DNA of 64,000 nt from Maniola hyperantus (lineage: Eukaryota; Arthropoda; Insecta; Lepidoptera; Nymphalidae). Position 1 is the first letter of the stretch. Each line of letters begins with the position of its first letter. Location of the stretch: positions 12,489,662-12,553,661 of the forward strand of contig NC_048552.1 in the NCBI RefSeq assembly GCF_902806685.2, read 5' to 3'. Positions 9,626 to 22,200 of the stretch are shown in pieces. The position numbers were made by a program, and so were the translations under genes. The notes under the pieces were generated by a model, which saw nothing but the letters and a program-made list of their open reading frames with translations, searched no databases and was not told where the DNA came from.

Positions 9626-9928
9626 GGCAGTGGTCCGACCGCCGGCGAGAAAACGACTAACTATCGGCGATTTTCTCTTTCAAGAAACGCACAATAAATG
9701 TAGGTACCTACATTCCGTGTTTAAACGAAAGAGATGCATATATCAAAATTTGCTCTTTGACTGTTCACACTGCCGGCGACCACTCGCTTTACTAGTTTTG
9801 TCGGTGAGCGATAAACTATATTATGCATCTCTTTTGTTTACACGGAATGTACATTTATTGTGCGTTTCTTGAGAGAGAAAATCGCCGATAGTTAGTCGTT
9901 TTCTCGCCGGCGCGGTCGGACCACTGCC
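9626..9928. mobile_element. 303-bp foldback MITE, TA target duplication
   Basis: Inverted repeats of roughly 100 bp or more start GGCAGTGGTCCGACCG and end CGGTCGGACCACTGCC, flanked by TA (9624-9625 and 9929-9930). The high arm identity suggests it is fairly young. It makes spurious ORFs. Confidence 0.8.
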
Positions 9929-10465
9929 TAAGGTTACTTGTACCTACATAGGGGGCCTTCAAATTGGTCAACAATTTAATTGACAATGGTCGTCACCTTA
10001 CAGAGTCCTCCTATCCCAACACATGTTATTTTTTGTCTATTTTATTTTCGTTCGTCTTCTATTTTCAGTATTCATCTGATTATGTGCACTATGGTAACAA
10101 CACTGCAAAGTGCTATTTCGGGACAGTAAAAAATAAGAGTACAATGAAATGAAAAACAAAATATTTGAAGTCCAACCGTGCTTTTCATAATATAAATAAG
10201 TCAAGATTTTGTACAGTTTTTTAATGATTTACCAGAGATGTATGGTTGTTGATCAACCATCAATCTCTTTCATTATAAAATTGTACAATGTGACTGATAT
10301 AAGCGTAAACGGCCGCCAAACAGAACAGCTGTTTTGGCCGTCAAATAATACTACTTATTATAAAACTTTTTGCCTAATCTTTCCTTCCTATTCTACTTAT
10401 TTTCGAGAATGGAAACCCGCGTGCGTTTAGTTTTACTTCAACCGCACGTACCAATAGTAAAAGTA

Positions 10466-10634
10466 TAAGTCCCGCAAATTGCTATTGCGCTGGAACTATG
10501 TCTCATTAACATCGAAATGACGCCATATTGACGTCATTTGACGTATATTTAAGTAAAAATATACCATCAGCTCGAAACATTTGTATAGTGCTGACGTCAC
10601 TAAAATGGCGGCCATTAGCAATTTGCGGGACTTA
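10466..10634. mobile_element. 169-bp MITE, TA target duplication
   Basis: TAAGTCCCGCAAATTGCTA at the left and TAGCAATTTGCGGGACTTA at the right are inverted repeats, flanked by TA. There is no coding content. Confidence 0.75.
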
Positions 10635-10639
10635 TAACA

Positions 10640-12281
10640 TGCACAATTTTTGTTGTCCACATAGACAGTGTGACGTTGTAAATTTTGAACTACTAATTAG
10701 CGTTTCGCTTTTAATTAAAATCTATTTTGTTCAAAGTATGTTGGTGCCACCTAGCATCAAGGTGCAGAACTACGCGTGGGTCGATGTTCAGAGTTCATTC
10801 GAGCCACAATAGATGGCGTTTGCTTCGTTGTCAATTGTCGTAAAAATAAAACAAAATAATTAAATAAAACCATAATATCATTTGTTTATTGTTAAGTCAT
10901 TAACAAAACGGTTCTTATAATATATCCTTAGGTTCCGCAAATATTCAAAAATGAATTGGCTTCATGATCAAACTAACTGAGAGCGGCCACACTCGGGTTG
11001 CGTCTGGCAACACCGATAGGTGAGATTTAGAATTTTCCTGGAGTCAACATGTGAAGACGAATTTTTTTCGTTCCAGGAAAATCTCATTCTTTTTCGCCCA
11101 TGGCTTCGCCTGGGAAAATACAATAGTTATAAATTTTAGTCATCCTAACGTATTTCAATGTTTCATCAATTATGTTCCAGTTATTTTATCTTCCCAAATA
11201 AATGAGGATAATGGGTTGTGGGTGGACTTCTGAAAACCATTGGTGGCCAGGAGTTCAATAGAGTTTTACGTTTACGTTTTACGTTTAGCTTCAGTTTTCC
11301 GTTTTAGTTTTCCGTTTGCGTTTTCGGTTTTCGTATTTATTTCTTTTGCACATTCACGTTGACAACTTAATTGCTATGGATAAGACTTGGTGAAAATCTT
11401 TGTAAGGAAACATTTCGGTTGTGAAGAATCAAGTTAAATTGAGTTTTGGATCTTGGCCGATGCCGTCCAGCTACCTTGCAGTCTTCGCACCTACAAGTAA
11501 GCAAATGTTTGTATCCTGGAACAGTTTAGTGAACCTTCTTAGTGTATGTGTACAGTAAGAACCCTGTCTTTACTACTGAGCTTTTATTTTGAAACAATTT
11601 TATGAATTTTACTGTGTCATTGTCTATTCCATGCCAATGGCATCTTAAATTTAAAACATAGATCTTATGTACTATCTACCTAAGTCATTCTAATGTATCT
11701 AAATTAAGTCTTGGCATTAAGCTAGAATAACTAAGCATTATTAGCCATCATTCTGTATTAAGCGACCCCGGTAAAAGTTACATTAAAAACAATTTTGCCT
11801 AACATCTAGCAAATTTCATTTATAACACCTCATATGCATTACAAGGGAGTCGACGGCTAGCTTCTATTCTTTACTAGGTAGATAGATCAAGTAAAGTAAA
11901 TTAAAATTATTTTTTTTTTCCTCTAATCTTTGTAAGGTGGTAGATTATTCCGTATCCGGGTATATTTCTATTCCGCCCGATTTACCACCCTTACAACAGG
12001 AACACACGCAAGCCGTTGGCTCTGCGTGTGTGATTTCTCACCGGTTGTGTTGAATTGCCGTCCCATCTGACTATAAAAATAAGATTGAGTTGCGTGTCCA
12101 GAACCTCAGATCCCCGAATGGAAGAAAGAAAGAAAAGAAAAGAATGAAAGAAAAGACGTTTATTTTCCAAACTGTGCCACACATCACATCTTATAACTAA
12201 GGGCTGGTTATTCCGGCGCTTCTTCCACTTGGGCACTAATGACTAAGCCCAACGTGCTAGCAAAAGGGCCCCAGCTCAGAA
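10640..12281. other. Intergenic, no gene seen
   Basis: Holds a low-complexity GTTTTACGTTT/GTTTTCCGTTT stretch at about 11260-11335 and, at about 11990-12280, a dispersed repeat fragment (GGAACACACGCAAGCC; TTGAATTGCCGTCCCATCTG). A related piece appears reversed at about 40275-40380. I see no convincing exon. Confidence 0.5.
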
Positions 12282-12654
12282 TTGGGTATTTGACTCCAAT
12301 TTTTTATACTTTATTATAAACTAGGATAAAAATAATGACGTAAACTGTAAAAACTAATTAAATCGATCAAATAATTAAAAGTTATAAGCATTTAAATATT
12401 TCTGATTAGACAGAGATAGCAATATAGAATTATGACGTCATTTTGATAAATGCCATACTAGCTATGAAACCCATACGAATTTCCGTTTTGCGAGAAATGG
12501 ATAGAAGACCCTCCCACTCCAAAATTAAAATGCATGTAACTTTATAAATCTTTGTTGGATTTTAATATATTTTTCAGCGTACGTCGTTATTTTCATCATA
12601 GTTTATAATAAAGTAATAATATTTATCAAATTCAAAAGTAGTGAAATACCCAAT
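12282..12654. mobile_element. MITE-C, intact copy
   Basis: About 373 bp with terminal inverted repeats AATTGGGTATTTGACT / GTGAAATACCCAATT and subterminal TTATTATAAACTAGG / CATAGTTTATAATAA. It shows no Helitron-like insert, unlike the copy at 1963-2483. Confidence 0.75.
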
Positions 12655-13119
12655 TATGCTGTGTGACTTGATTCACAAGAACACAGCGCTGACTGGGAAT
12701 GTTTTATTTATTAGACGTGATGTGGTCACCGCATCGGGCAATAGTTTTATGAAGGCCGCTACTTCAATGAGATTTCAGTCCAGCATCCGAAGGTGGCGCG
12801 AGAGATCGTTCCGTGCTAATATGTACCAACAGAGTACATAATATCTAATCGTAAACATAAGTGATAAATCATATTATAATACCTAGGTATGTAACTGTTG
12901 GGTTATAATAAAATTATTGTTTAAAAAGTGAGTATTTTCGGATTTTTTATTAGTTTTAATGAAGGCAAAAATATAATCATTAATTACTGTAATTTTTTTT
13001 AAATTAATATCAATATACAAAAAACATTAATATTAGGTAGCACGCATTGTAAAAAACCACAGAGGTTTGACCCGCAATGCATACCTACGTCTGTTATCCT
13101 AAAAATTATAAATGTACAT

Positions 13120-13265
13120 GCAAACTGTGGAACCAACTCCCATCGGCGGTGTTCCCACTAGATTACAACATGGGGTTATTCAAGGGGCGGACCAACAAAT
13201 TCCTAAAAGGCCGGCAACGTATCGGCGGTTCCTCTGGTGCTGCAAATGTTCACGTGCGGCGGTAA
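13120..13265 (+). pseudogene. LINE reverse-transcriptase ORF, C-terminal remnant
   Basis: The frame encodes KLWNQLPSAVFPLDYNMGLF, the end of a jockey/CR1-type polyprotein, followed by the 3' tail ACATCAGGTGACCCGCCTGC. It is 5'-truncated. A less eroded C-terminus of related type is at 22481-22879. Confidence 0.65.
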
Positions 13266-13478
13266 TCACTTAACATCAGGTGACCCGCCTGCCCGTTTGC
13301 TCGCTATCTCCATTTAAAAAAAAATGTACAATATTACTAGCTTAATTTTGAAAACAAAGAACAGACAAACAAGGTTGAAAAATGAAAATAAAAATACAAC
13401 AAAAAAAACACGATATTAATACTGAATCAATCTTAAATTTATCATTCATTAATTGTAATACTTACTGTTTTATTTATT

Positions 13479-13715
13479 TATTTATGTGCGTTTTAAGAAC
13501 CTAATTAAATATCACTTGCTTTAACGGTGAAGGAAAACATCGTGAGGAAACCTGCATGCCTGAGAGTTCTCCATAATGCTTTCAAAGGTGTGTGAAGTCT
13601 ACCAAACCGCACATGGCCAGCGTGGTAGACTATGGCCAAAACCCTTCTCACTCTGAGAGGAGACCCGTGCTCCTTAGTGTGCCGGAGATGGGTTGATCAT
13701 GACGATGATGATGAT
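13479..13715 (+). repeat. Family T SINE, head missing
   Basis: From GTGCGTTTTAAGAACC through CATCGTGAGGAAACCTGCAT to GGGTTGATCATGACGATGAT. Confidence 0.7.
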
Positions 13716-13982
13716 TACTTACCTATATTCAGAAAATTTTATTCGCTGGTCAGTTATTTCCTACTGTCCTAACTTATAAATACATATTTTGTAAAACAAA
13801 CAATATAATACATATGTTACCTACCAAATTATGTTCAGGTTTTGTTTAAGTATTTCCTGTTTGAGTGATTACATAAAGTTTCCATCAGACACAATAAATA
13901 GTAAATACATACTAAGTGCGTTATTGTTATACATAGGTACATACCATGACTCATGAGTAATAAATAAACATTGAATTCTTGG

Positions 13983-14426
13983 GATTTTTAGGGTTCCGTA
14001 CCTCAAAAGGAAAAACGGAACCCTTATAGGATCACTTTGTTGTCTGCCTGTCTGTCTGTCTGTCCTGTCTGTCTGTCAAGAAACCTACAGGGTACTTCCC
14101 GTTGACCTAGAATCATGAAATTTGGCAGGTAGGTAGATCTTATAGCTGACATTTGGGCAAAAATCTGAAAACCGTGAATTTGTGGTTACATCACACAAAA
14201 AAAAATTAAACTGTGGTCATGAATTAGTATTTTCAATTTTCTAAGTAAGATAACTATATCAAGTGGGGTATCATATGACAGGTCTTCACCTGTACATTCT
14301 AAAACACATTTTTATTTATTTTTATGCATCATAGTTTTTAAATTATCGTGCAAAATGTCGAAAAATACGATTGTAGTACGGAACCCTCATTGCGCGAGCC
14401 TGACTCGCACTTGGCCGGTTTTTTAT
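13983..14426 (+). repeat. Family G element, near full length
   Basis: Starts TTTTTAGGGTTCCGTACCTC and contains a TGTC microsatellite. It also contains CCGTTGACCTAGAATCATGA and ends GCGAGCCTGACTCGCACTTG then GCCGGTTTTTT. Reverse copies lie at 17446-17885, 38183-38565 and 45822-46222, and a forward copy at 38989-39481. Confidence 0.75.
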
Positions 14427-14486
14427 TATTATACCTAGGTACCTAAGATCTAACAAGTATCTAACGGAACATAAATTATTTATTAC

Positions 14487-14697
14487 TAGATAATGCCCGC
14501 GACTTCATCCGCGAGGATTTTGGTTTTTAAAACTCCGTGGGAACTCTTTGATTTTTCGGGATCAAAAGTAGCCTATGTCCTTCCCTGGAATGCAAGCGAT
14601 CTCTGTACCAAATTTCATCGAAATTGGTGAAACGGATGGTCCGTGAAAAGCTAGCAGACAGACAGACACACTTTAGCATTTATAATATTAGTATGGA
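14487..14697 (+). repeat. Family P element
   Basis: ACTAGATAATGCCCGCGACT through GCATTTATAATATTAGTATG, with the variant middle GTACCAAATTTCATCGAAAT. Confidence 0.75.
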
Positions 14698-14833
14698 TAT
14701 GGATTTAACACTTCCAGACCAAAATGGGTAAATATCTATTTCAAAATTACAACACTAAAAATCCTACAGTTAAGGAAACGAATATTGAAGATACAAATAA
14801 TTATAACCACGATAATAACGAAAATTATTAGAT

Positions 14834-14948
14834 GATTTGATGTTTTTATTTGTTGAGATATTTCAACCCAATTGAACGGGTCGTGGTTACGACGAGACGT
14901 CCCCGTGTAATTGGGTTGAAATATCCCGACAAATAAAAACATCAAATT
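14834..14948. repeat. Foldback upstream of the transporter gene
   Basis: Arms of about 47 nt at 14834-14880 and 14902-14948 (GATGTTTTTATTTGTTGAGA against the reverse complement of its partner) pair with few mismatches. It lies 255 bp upstream of the MCT ATG. Confidence 0.7.
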
Positions 14949-15202
14949 TGTCGTGGTATGTACCCGTTATCTCCATTAAAATATGTCGTTAAACCACGAA
15001 ATAAACTTAAAATTATTAAAACTACTAGTGTCCTCCGTTCGACACTAGTAATTTTCAAACTTTGTACCTGTGATTTTGGTACCTAATACGGAATACCTAT
15101 GCATACATCTCATTGCTGCATCAACCAAAATAATCATCATTATCTTTCAATTTTGTTACAGATATCAAATAGTTCATGAGATTCCACCAATAAAACACAA
15201 CA

Positions 15203-16291
15203 ATGGTTGGAAACGAACCTAGAAATCCTAATAATGTTACTCATGCTGACACCGATCAAGACTTAAAGGACCTAAACAAAATAAACTCTCTTAAATTAGA
15301 AGAAGATTACAGTAAAGCTATAGTACCACATTACACAAAAGACGAGTCACCTCCGGGTGAAAGAGTAACGTTTGAAGGCCTAGATGACAAAGATAGTATA
15401 TTTTCAGAAGAAGTGTATAAACTACCACCAATTCCAGATGGAGGATGGGGCTGGGTGGTTGTATTTGCAGCTTTTTTAACAGCTTCGTGTGCCGATGGCC
15501 TGACTTACTCTTTTGGTATCCTACACGAAGAATTCATCAACTATTTCCAAGAGTCACAATCAAAAACTTCTCTAATAGGTAGTTTATTTATATCAATACC
15601 TCTAATTTCGGGACCAATTATGAGTGCTTTAGTAGATAGATACGGGTGTAGAACTATGAACATGATAGCTGGAATTTTATCGACTATTGGCTTCTTACTG
15701 GCCGCTTTCAGTAACAGTGTTGTAATGTTGTGCGTGACCTTAGGCGTTATAAGTGGGTTTTCAATGGGCATCTTCTATGTTACTGCAGTGGTGTCTGTTG
15801 CATTTTGGTTCGATAAAAGAAGGACTTTAGCCGTATCCATAGCTCACACTGGTGTCGGATTTGGTACATTGGTGTACTCGCCGTTGACGAATTATTTACT
15901 ACAAATATTCGATTGGAGGAATACTCTTGTTATATTAGGCGGTACAGTTTTAAACATGTGTGTTTGTGGCGCATTAATGAGAGATCCAGATTGGATAATA
16001 ATAAAGGAGCAGAGAGAGAAAATGGAGGCAAAGACAAGATCTAGAAAATCTTCGAGTGCCGGATCGATATCTTCAAAATCGATTGGCGCTGAATCAGTTT
16101 ACCTAACTGCAGAAGAATTGAATGATCTATTGAAAAGTGGTAGAAATCCTGAGTACATTTTGGCAATGCTCACAACGTCACTGGCAGAAGCAGAGAAACT
16201 GGAGGCAACTACGCAAATGAATGCTGAAATAACTTGTAAAAGAGTTAATTCTGATGTAAATTTGCCTACATTTATTCAGCATCATGATCAA
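15203..16291 (+). CDS. MCT exon 1
   Basis: 363 codons covering the N-terminal head, the PDGGWGW signature (about residues 78-84), helices 1-6 and the start of the central loop. The donor is CAA/GTAAGT. Reading on would give only ten more codons before a stop, so splicing at 16292 is preferred. Third positions are AT-rich. Confidence 0.9.
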
Positions 16292-19200
16292 GTAAGTCAA
16301 CGTACAACTCGCTATAAAAGTTGAAACTCTGTACCAAAGTTAATACCTATTTAAAACGACTTAGTACTACAAACGCTACTAAGTCGTTTTAAGTATTTAA
16401 CTGAGGTGTTTTGTGAAGAGAATTTAAGACGCCAAGTCTGTTCCTCCGCTTCTGTTTGTGGTGACGCGCAGTTTGCTTGTAAAGATATTAATTACAGTAC
16501 GCAGCCAAAAGTAATGTACATCGACCTTTAGAATGACATTTTGGCTTTGTAAAGCGTTGTCTCTGTCACTCAAACCTAAATGACGTTTTGTCGTCTCAAC
16601 GACAGAGGCAGTGCTCTACAAATCTGCTATCTCCTTCTAAAGGTCGATGTACATTACTTTCGGCCGTGTAATGTATATTGCTCTGTTCAAATATTTTTTT
16701 TGCATTAAGTTTTAATTCATGATTTTGTTTTAGGTGCCAGCGGAAGTGATAGAAAAATTAATGACAAACAAACGTTTGTACAATATAATTCTCCACAATT
16801 ATCCACATTTGCTAGTAAGGAGACATTCAGAAGAAAATGTAAATATAGAAATCCCAACAGGCGTAAAGGAACCAACAAAAATGAACTTGACACTAAGGGC
16901 TAAGAAACCCAAAGCACAAAATGAAGAAGTAAAAAAAGAAGAAAAACATAAAGAAGTTACAAAAGATGTAGCTGTTATAGACAGAGCAAAAACTACAGAT
17001 ATTTTAAATTCTAATGTTAATGGAGAAGTCAAAAATACAAATACAAATATTGTTAACCTCAAAAACGATCAAAGTAAAGTAACAGCAACTCAGCCTGCCC
17101 AGCAAATAAGTTGGCTGTCGAAACAAATCTCCACTGATCATCATTATTTAAGAGATATGCCTTTATATAAAAACGCGATCATGTATCGTGGTGCAATGAT
17201 GAACATCCCTAGATACAAACTTAGGGCATCCTCTCTGCCTGATATCTACAGGAACTCTACCTGGTCTATTTGGTCCGGTTCTGATAATGAAAAGGTAAGT
17301 GTGAAACAGTTAATCTAAGTATTCTCTCAATCGACTGTATAGATACTTTGAGTAAGTACAATAAGTTGACACCTCCCACGTAAGTTGTTGTTGCCACAAA
17401 ATAGTTTTTTGCGTTTTTTACATAACAATAGTTTTATTTATTAAAAAAACCAGTCAAGTGCGACTCAGGCTCGCAGAACGAGGGTTCCGTACTAAAGTCG
17501 TATTTTTTCGACATTTTGCACGATAATTCAAAAACTATGATACATAAAAATAAATAAAAATCTGTTTCAGAATGCACAGGTGAAGTTCTTTCATATGATA
17601 CCCCACTTGATATAGTTATCTTAATTCAAAAATTTAAAATACAAATTATTAGTTCATGACCACAACTTAATTTTTTTGTGTGATGTATCCACAAATCCAC
17701 GTTTTTCAGATTTTTCCCCGAATGTATGCTACAAGACCTACCTACCTGCCAAATTTCATAATTCTAGGTCAACGGGAAGTACCCTGTAGGTTTCTTGACA
17801 GACCGACCGACAGACAGACAGACAGACAACAAAATGATCCTATAAGGGTTCCGTTTTTCCTTTTGAGGTACGGAACCCTAAAAATGCTAAAAATGCAATT
17901 TTTTAAAATGCTTATGAGACTTTCAAACGAGGACGACGTAAACCATCGTTTCGATTCGACCTATACCACGCTTTACGTGAGCTGAGGTGTGGGGAGTGTC
18001 ACGCGTTCGCGCCTTGTATCTAACAGATACAACAGAACACGCCGGACTTCATACGACATGTTTGTGACTGAAGTTTCTGATACTTACCTATCACAGTTCT
18101 GTTTTCATTTTTTATAAGTCCAGCATTTAAGGGTCTCACCAAACGGGCTACAATCACAATCACCACACCACATCAGCAAAAGTGTCGGGGCTATTATGTG
18201 GTCCACCTGAATAGACACGAAATGTGTACAGTGGCCGGCAGAAAATTTTCTACATCTACCTTTAGAAATTCGTAGAACGTTGTCTCTGTCAGTCATCGGT
18301 TTTCTTGGTCTGAACGACAGAGACAACGCACTACGAAACCGCTATCTCTTTCCAAAGGTCGATCTACAATATTTTCTGCCGGCTACTGCACCTAAAGACT
18401 GCTTTGTTTTTGTTATTTTTGTAATATTTTTTGTATGCAATAAAGTATTTCTATCTATCTATCTATCTAAAGACTATTTGAACACATAGAGCTACAACTT
18501 TGACGTAGATAGTAGATAAACAGTTTACAATTTTTTTTTTTAATTTTTCAAATAAATAGTAATTGGAATCATGATTCATCATTCATGATCTCATTTGATG
18601 ATGGCTCATTTGGCTGATAAAAGAGTGACTTTTAGGGTTCCGTACCTCAAAAGGAAAAACCCTTAAACCTATAAGTATAAGTAGTATAGTACTAATTTTT
18701 ACTAGTACACGTACAACCGATAGACGTAGGAATGGCGACCTCACACTGAAGACGCAGTGCTGGAAGTAACACACACCCCCCCCCCCCCCCCTAGGTAGGC
18801 GGCGCAAGACCGTAGTGTGTGGAAGTCCCTACAAGAGACCTATGTCCAGCGGTGGACGTCTATCGGTTAATGATGATTTTTTTTTTTTTTTTTTTTTATT
18901 ATTCAGATACAAGTTAGCCCTTGACTGCAATCTCACCTGGTGGTAAGTGATGATGCAGTCTAAGATGATAGCGGGCTAACCTGGAAGGGGTATGGCAGTT
19001 TTTATTAAACCCATACCCCTTTGGTTTCTACACGGCATCGTACCGGAACGCTAAATCGCTTGGCGGCACGGCTTTGCCGGTAGGGTGCTAACTAGCCACG
19101 GCCGAAGCCTCCCACCAGACCAGACCAGAAATTTAGAAATTATAAATGATGATCTTATAAATGATGATCTATTAATTTTGTTTATTTTTTCTAGAAATGG

Positions 19201-22200
19201 TACCACCGCTTGTTCGAAGGCCTCAAATCCACCTTCGACTTCAGAATGTTCACGGAGCTCCACTTCTTCCTCTTCAACGTAGCGTCCCTGCTCATCGCCG
19301 TGTGGACGATCATCCCCTACTTCTTCCTCAAGTCCTATATGTCTGACGTCAACATGGAGGGCGGCGCCACCATGATCGCCATTGTTGGTATCGCCAGCGG
19401 AATTGGTATTGTAAGTTTCTTAACCTTTGTATTTTTAAAGATTGTTTAAATCTGATATATCGCTGTACGAGTTTTTTTTATTTGTACCAAGAACATCAGT
19501 ACCTAGTACCTACCCTTATTATAAATGCGAAAGTGTGTTTGCTTGTTGGTTTATTGGTTTGCTGGTTTGTCCTTCAATCACGTCGCAACGGTGCAACGGA
19601 TTGACATAGGCTACTTTTATCCCGGAAAATCAAAGAGTTCCCACGAGATTCTTAAAAAACCTAATTCCACGTGGACGAAGTCGCGGGTACCTATCAGCTA
19701 GTTTACAATAAAAAGAAAAAGAGAGTAAAAGTGGAGTTAAGCACTAGATGATACCCGCGACATCTTCCGCGTAGATTTAGGTTTTTAAAAATCCCGTGGG
19801 AACTCTTTGGTTTTCCGGGATAAAAAGTTGCCTATATTGTCAATTTCCGGGATGCAAGCTACCTCTGTAATAAATTTCATATAAATCGGTTAAACGGAAG
19901 GGCTTTTAAGAATCCCGAGGGAACTCTTAAGAGTAAGAGTAAAATGTCTTTTCTAACAGTAGTTTTTTCAATTTAGATCTTTATTTCAAAATCAAATCAA
20001 AATCAAATATTATTTATTGCACATGTGGGTATGTATATACAGATGTTACAGTTATTAAAGTTTCACCACAAATAGCCATATTATGGCATGCAAAAAAATA
20101 AAAACTAAAACCAACTTACTGACTTAAATTCCAATTGAATTATCTATTATTACTTATCTTTATACAGTTAATAATTATATTTTATACATACCTATGTAGA
20201 TTTAACAATATAATACAATATAATATAATACAATATAACACCTACTAGATTTAACAATATAATACAATACAATTTAAAGACTGCTAATAAAAAATGCTAC
20301 AACTTATTATAAGCTTGTGTCTGTTAAATACTCTTTTATGGAATAGTATCTTTTATGTAGAAAAAATTCTTTAATTTTATATTTAAAAGTTTTAATGTTT
20401 AGATTTTGGTCAGCCGACTCTCTAGTCTCTCTCTAAACTAAATTTAGAGTATCTGCATCCTTTTCTTTTTACTAATGCTAAAAAAGGAACGGAACATGAC
20501 TTTCACATTTAAAGACTCTTAATTTTAGTGCACAATACAAATTTAAACAGTAGGTTCGCGAGTGCGTGCTAAAATCACGGGTTTTACCATCTAAAAATTA
20601 AATTTAGAAATGTCAAACTGCTTCTGTCCTTTTCATATTACAATAGTAAGAAGAGGGTGCGAATACTCTTAAATTAGGTTGTGCTTAGAATCGGTGCCAA
20701 TGTTGCTGGTAGTTTATTGTACAACTGAGATCTTTATTTGCAGGTGGTGTTGGGCTGGGCCGGCGACCAACCCTGGCTGAACGTCTCGAAGGCCTTCACC
20801 ATTTGCCTCTTCGTCTGTGGCATATCCATTGCTGCCTACCCCCTGTGCATTCACAACTACTGGGCCCTGGCGGTCGTTTCCGTGGTGTTCGGCTGGTCGT
20901 ATGCCAGCTCTTATGCCTACACCCCTGCCATACTTATAGAACTGGTGCCTATCGAGTACTTTACTCTGGGATACGGATTGATATTGCTGAGTCAAGGCAT
21001 TGGACATTTATGCGGACCTCCTCTTGGGGGTGAGTATTATTTTTCAAACAGTTCTATTTACCTTTATTTTTAGGGTTTTTTACCTCATAAGGAAAAAGGG
21101 GCCCTTATAGAATAGAATAGAATGTTTTTTTATTCATGTAAACTTTTTAAAAGTCCTTATGAATAGTCAGGTAGTTTTAATTTACCACTGGTTCGGAATG
21201 CTGTTCCTACCGAGATATAGGATCACTTTGTTGTCTGTCTGTCCGTCGTGTCTGTCAAGAAAATCTATAGGGTATTTTTTTTTCATTATAGGCGCACGCT
21301 TGACCACGATCACACCTGATGGGAAGTGATGATGTGGCCAAAGATGGGACGCGTTTGCCTAAGAAGGTGCCTATTCACTCTTGTTTTAAAGATACCCGGA
21401 TTATAATTGGCAGGAAACACTGATCTAGGAAGTATTCCAGACCCTACGTTTTGACCTTATTTCCCGTTGACCTAGAATCATAAAATTTGGCAGCTACCTG
21501 CCATCAAAAAATCACTTCTTTTTATTACTACAGTCCAAATCCCTATTCAGACATCCAATGACGGTACCCATCCATATACTGATTTACGTCGAAGTAGGTT
21601 ACCAAGCATAATCGAAACGCGTTGTTGCAACTAAGCTAAATGCCCCTGAGCATTAATTTTTATTTAAACTAGCTTATGCTCGCGACTTCGTCCGCGTGGA
21701 CTACACACATTTCAAACCCCTATTTCACCCCCTTAGGGGTTGAATTTTTAAAAATCCCTTCTTAGCGTATGCCTACGTCATAGTAGCTATCTGCATGCAA
21801 AATTTCGGCCCGATCCGTCTAGTAGTTTGAGCTGTGCGTTGATAGATCAGTCAGTCAGTCAGTCAGTCAGTCAGTCAGTCAGTCACCTTTTCCTTTTATA
21901 TATTTAGATGACTAATATTTCCCTTTCCCTCCAGCTAAGCGTCATACGACAATTGTGCAACGGGCGGGGTTTGAATCGCTGATCTTTCGGGTTTCAGTCC
22001 ACTCTTTTAACCGTTGAGCTATTGAGGCTTCATTGGATTATTCATCATCATGATCAACCCATCACCGGCTCACTGCCGCACGGGTTTCCTCTCAGAGTGG
22101 GAAGGGTTTTGGCCATAGTCTACCACGCTGGTCATGTGCGGATTGGCAGACTTAACACACCTTTGAGAACATTATGGAGAACTCTCAGGCATACAGGTTT

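Noticed and set aside
9630..9872. 80-aa ORF
   Set aside because: Lies inside a foldback MITE. The frame has no family signal.
15541..15771. 76-aa minus-strand ORF
   Set aside because: Antisense shadow of MCT exon 1.
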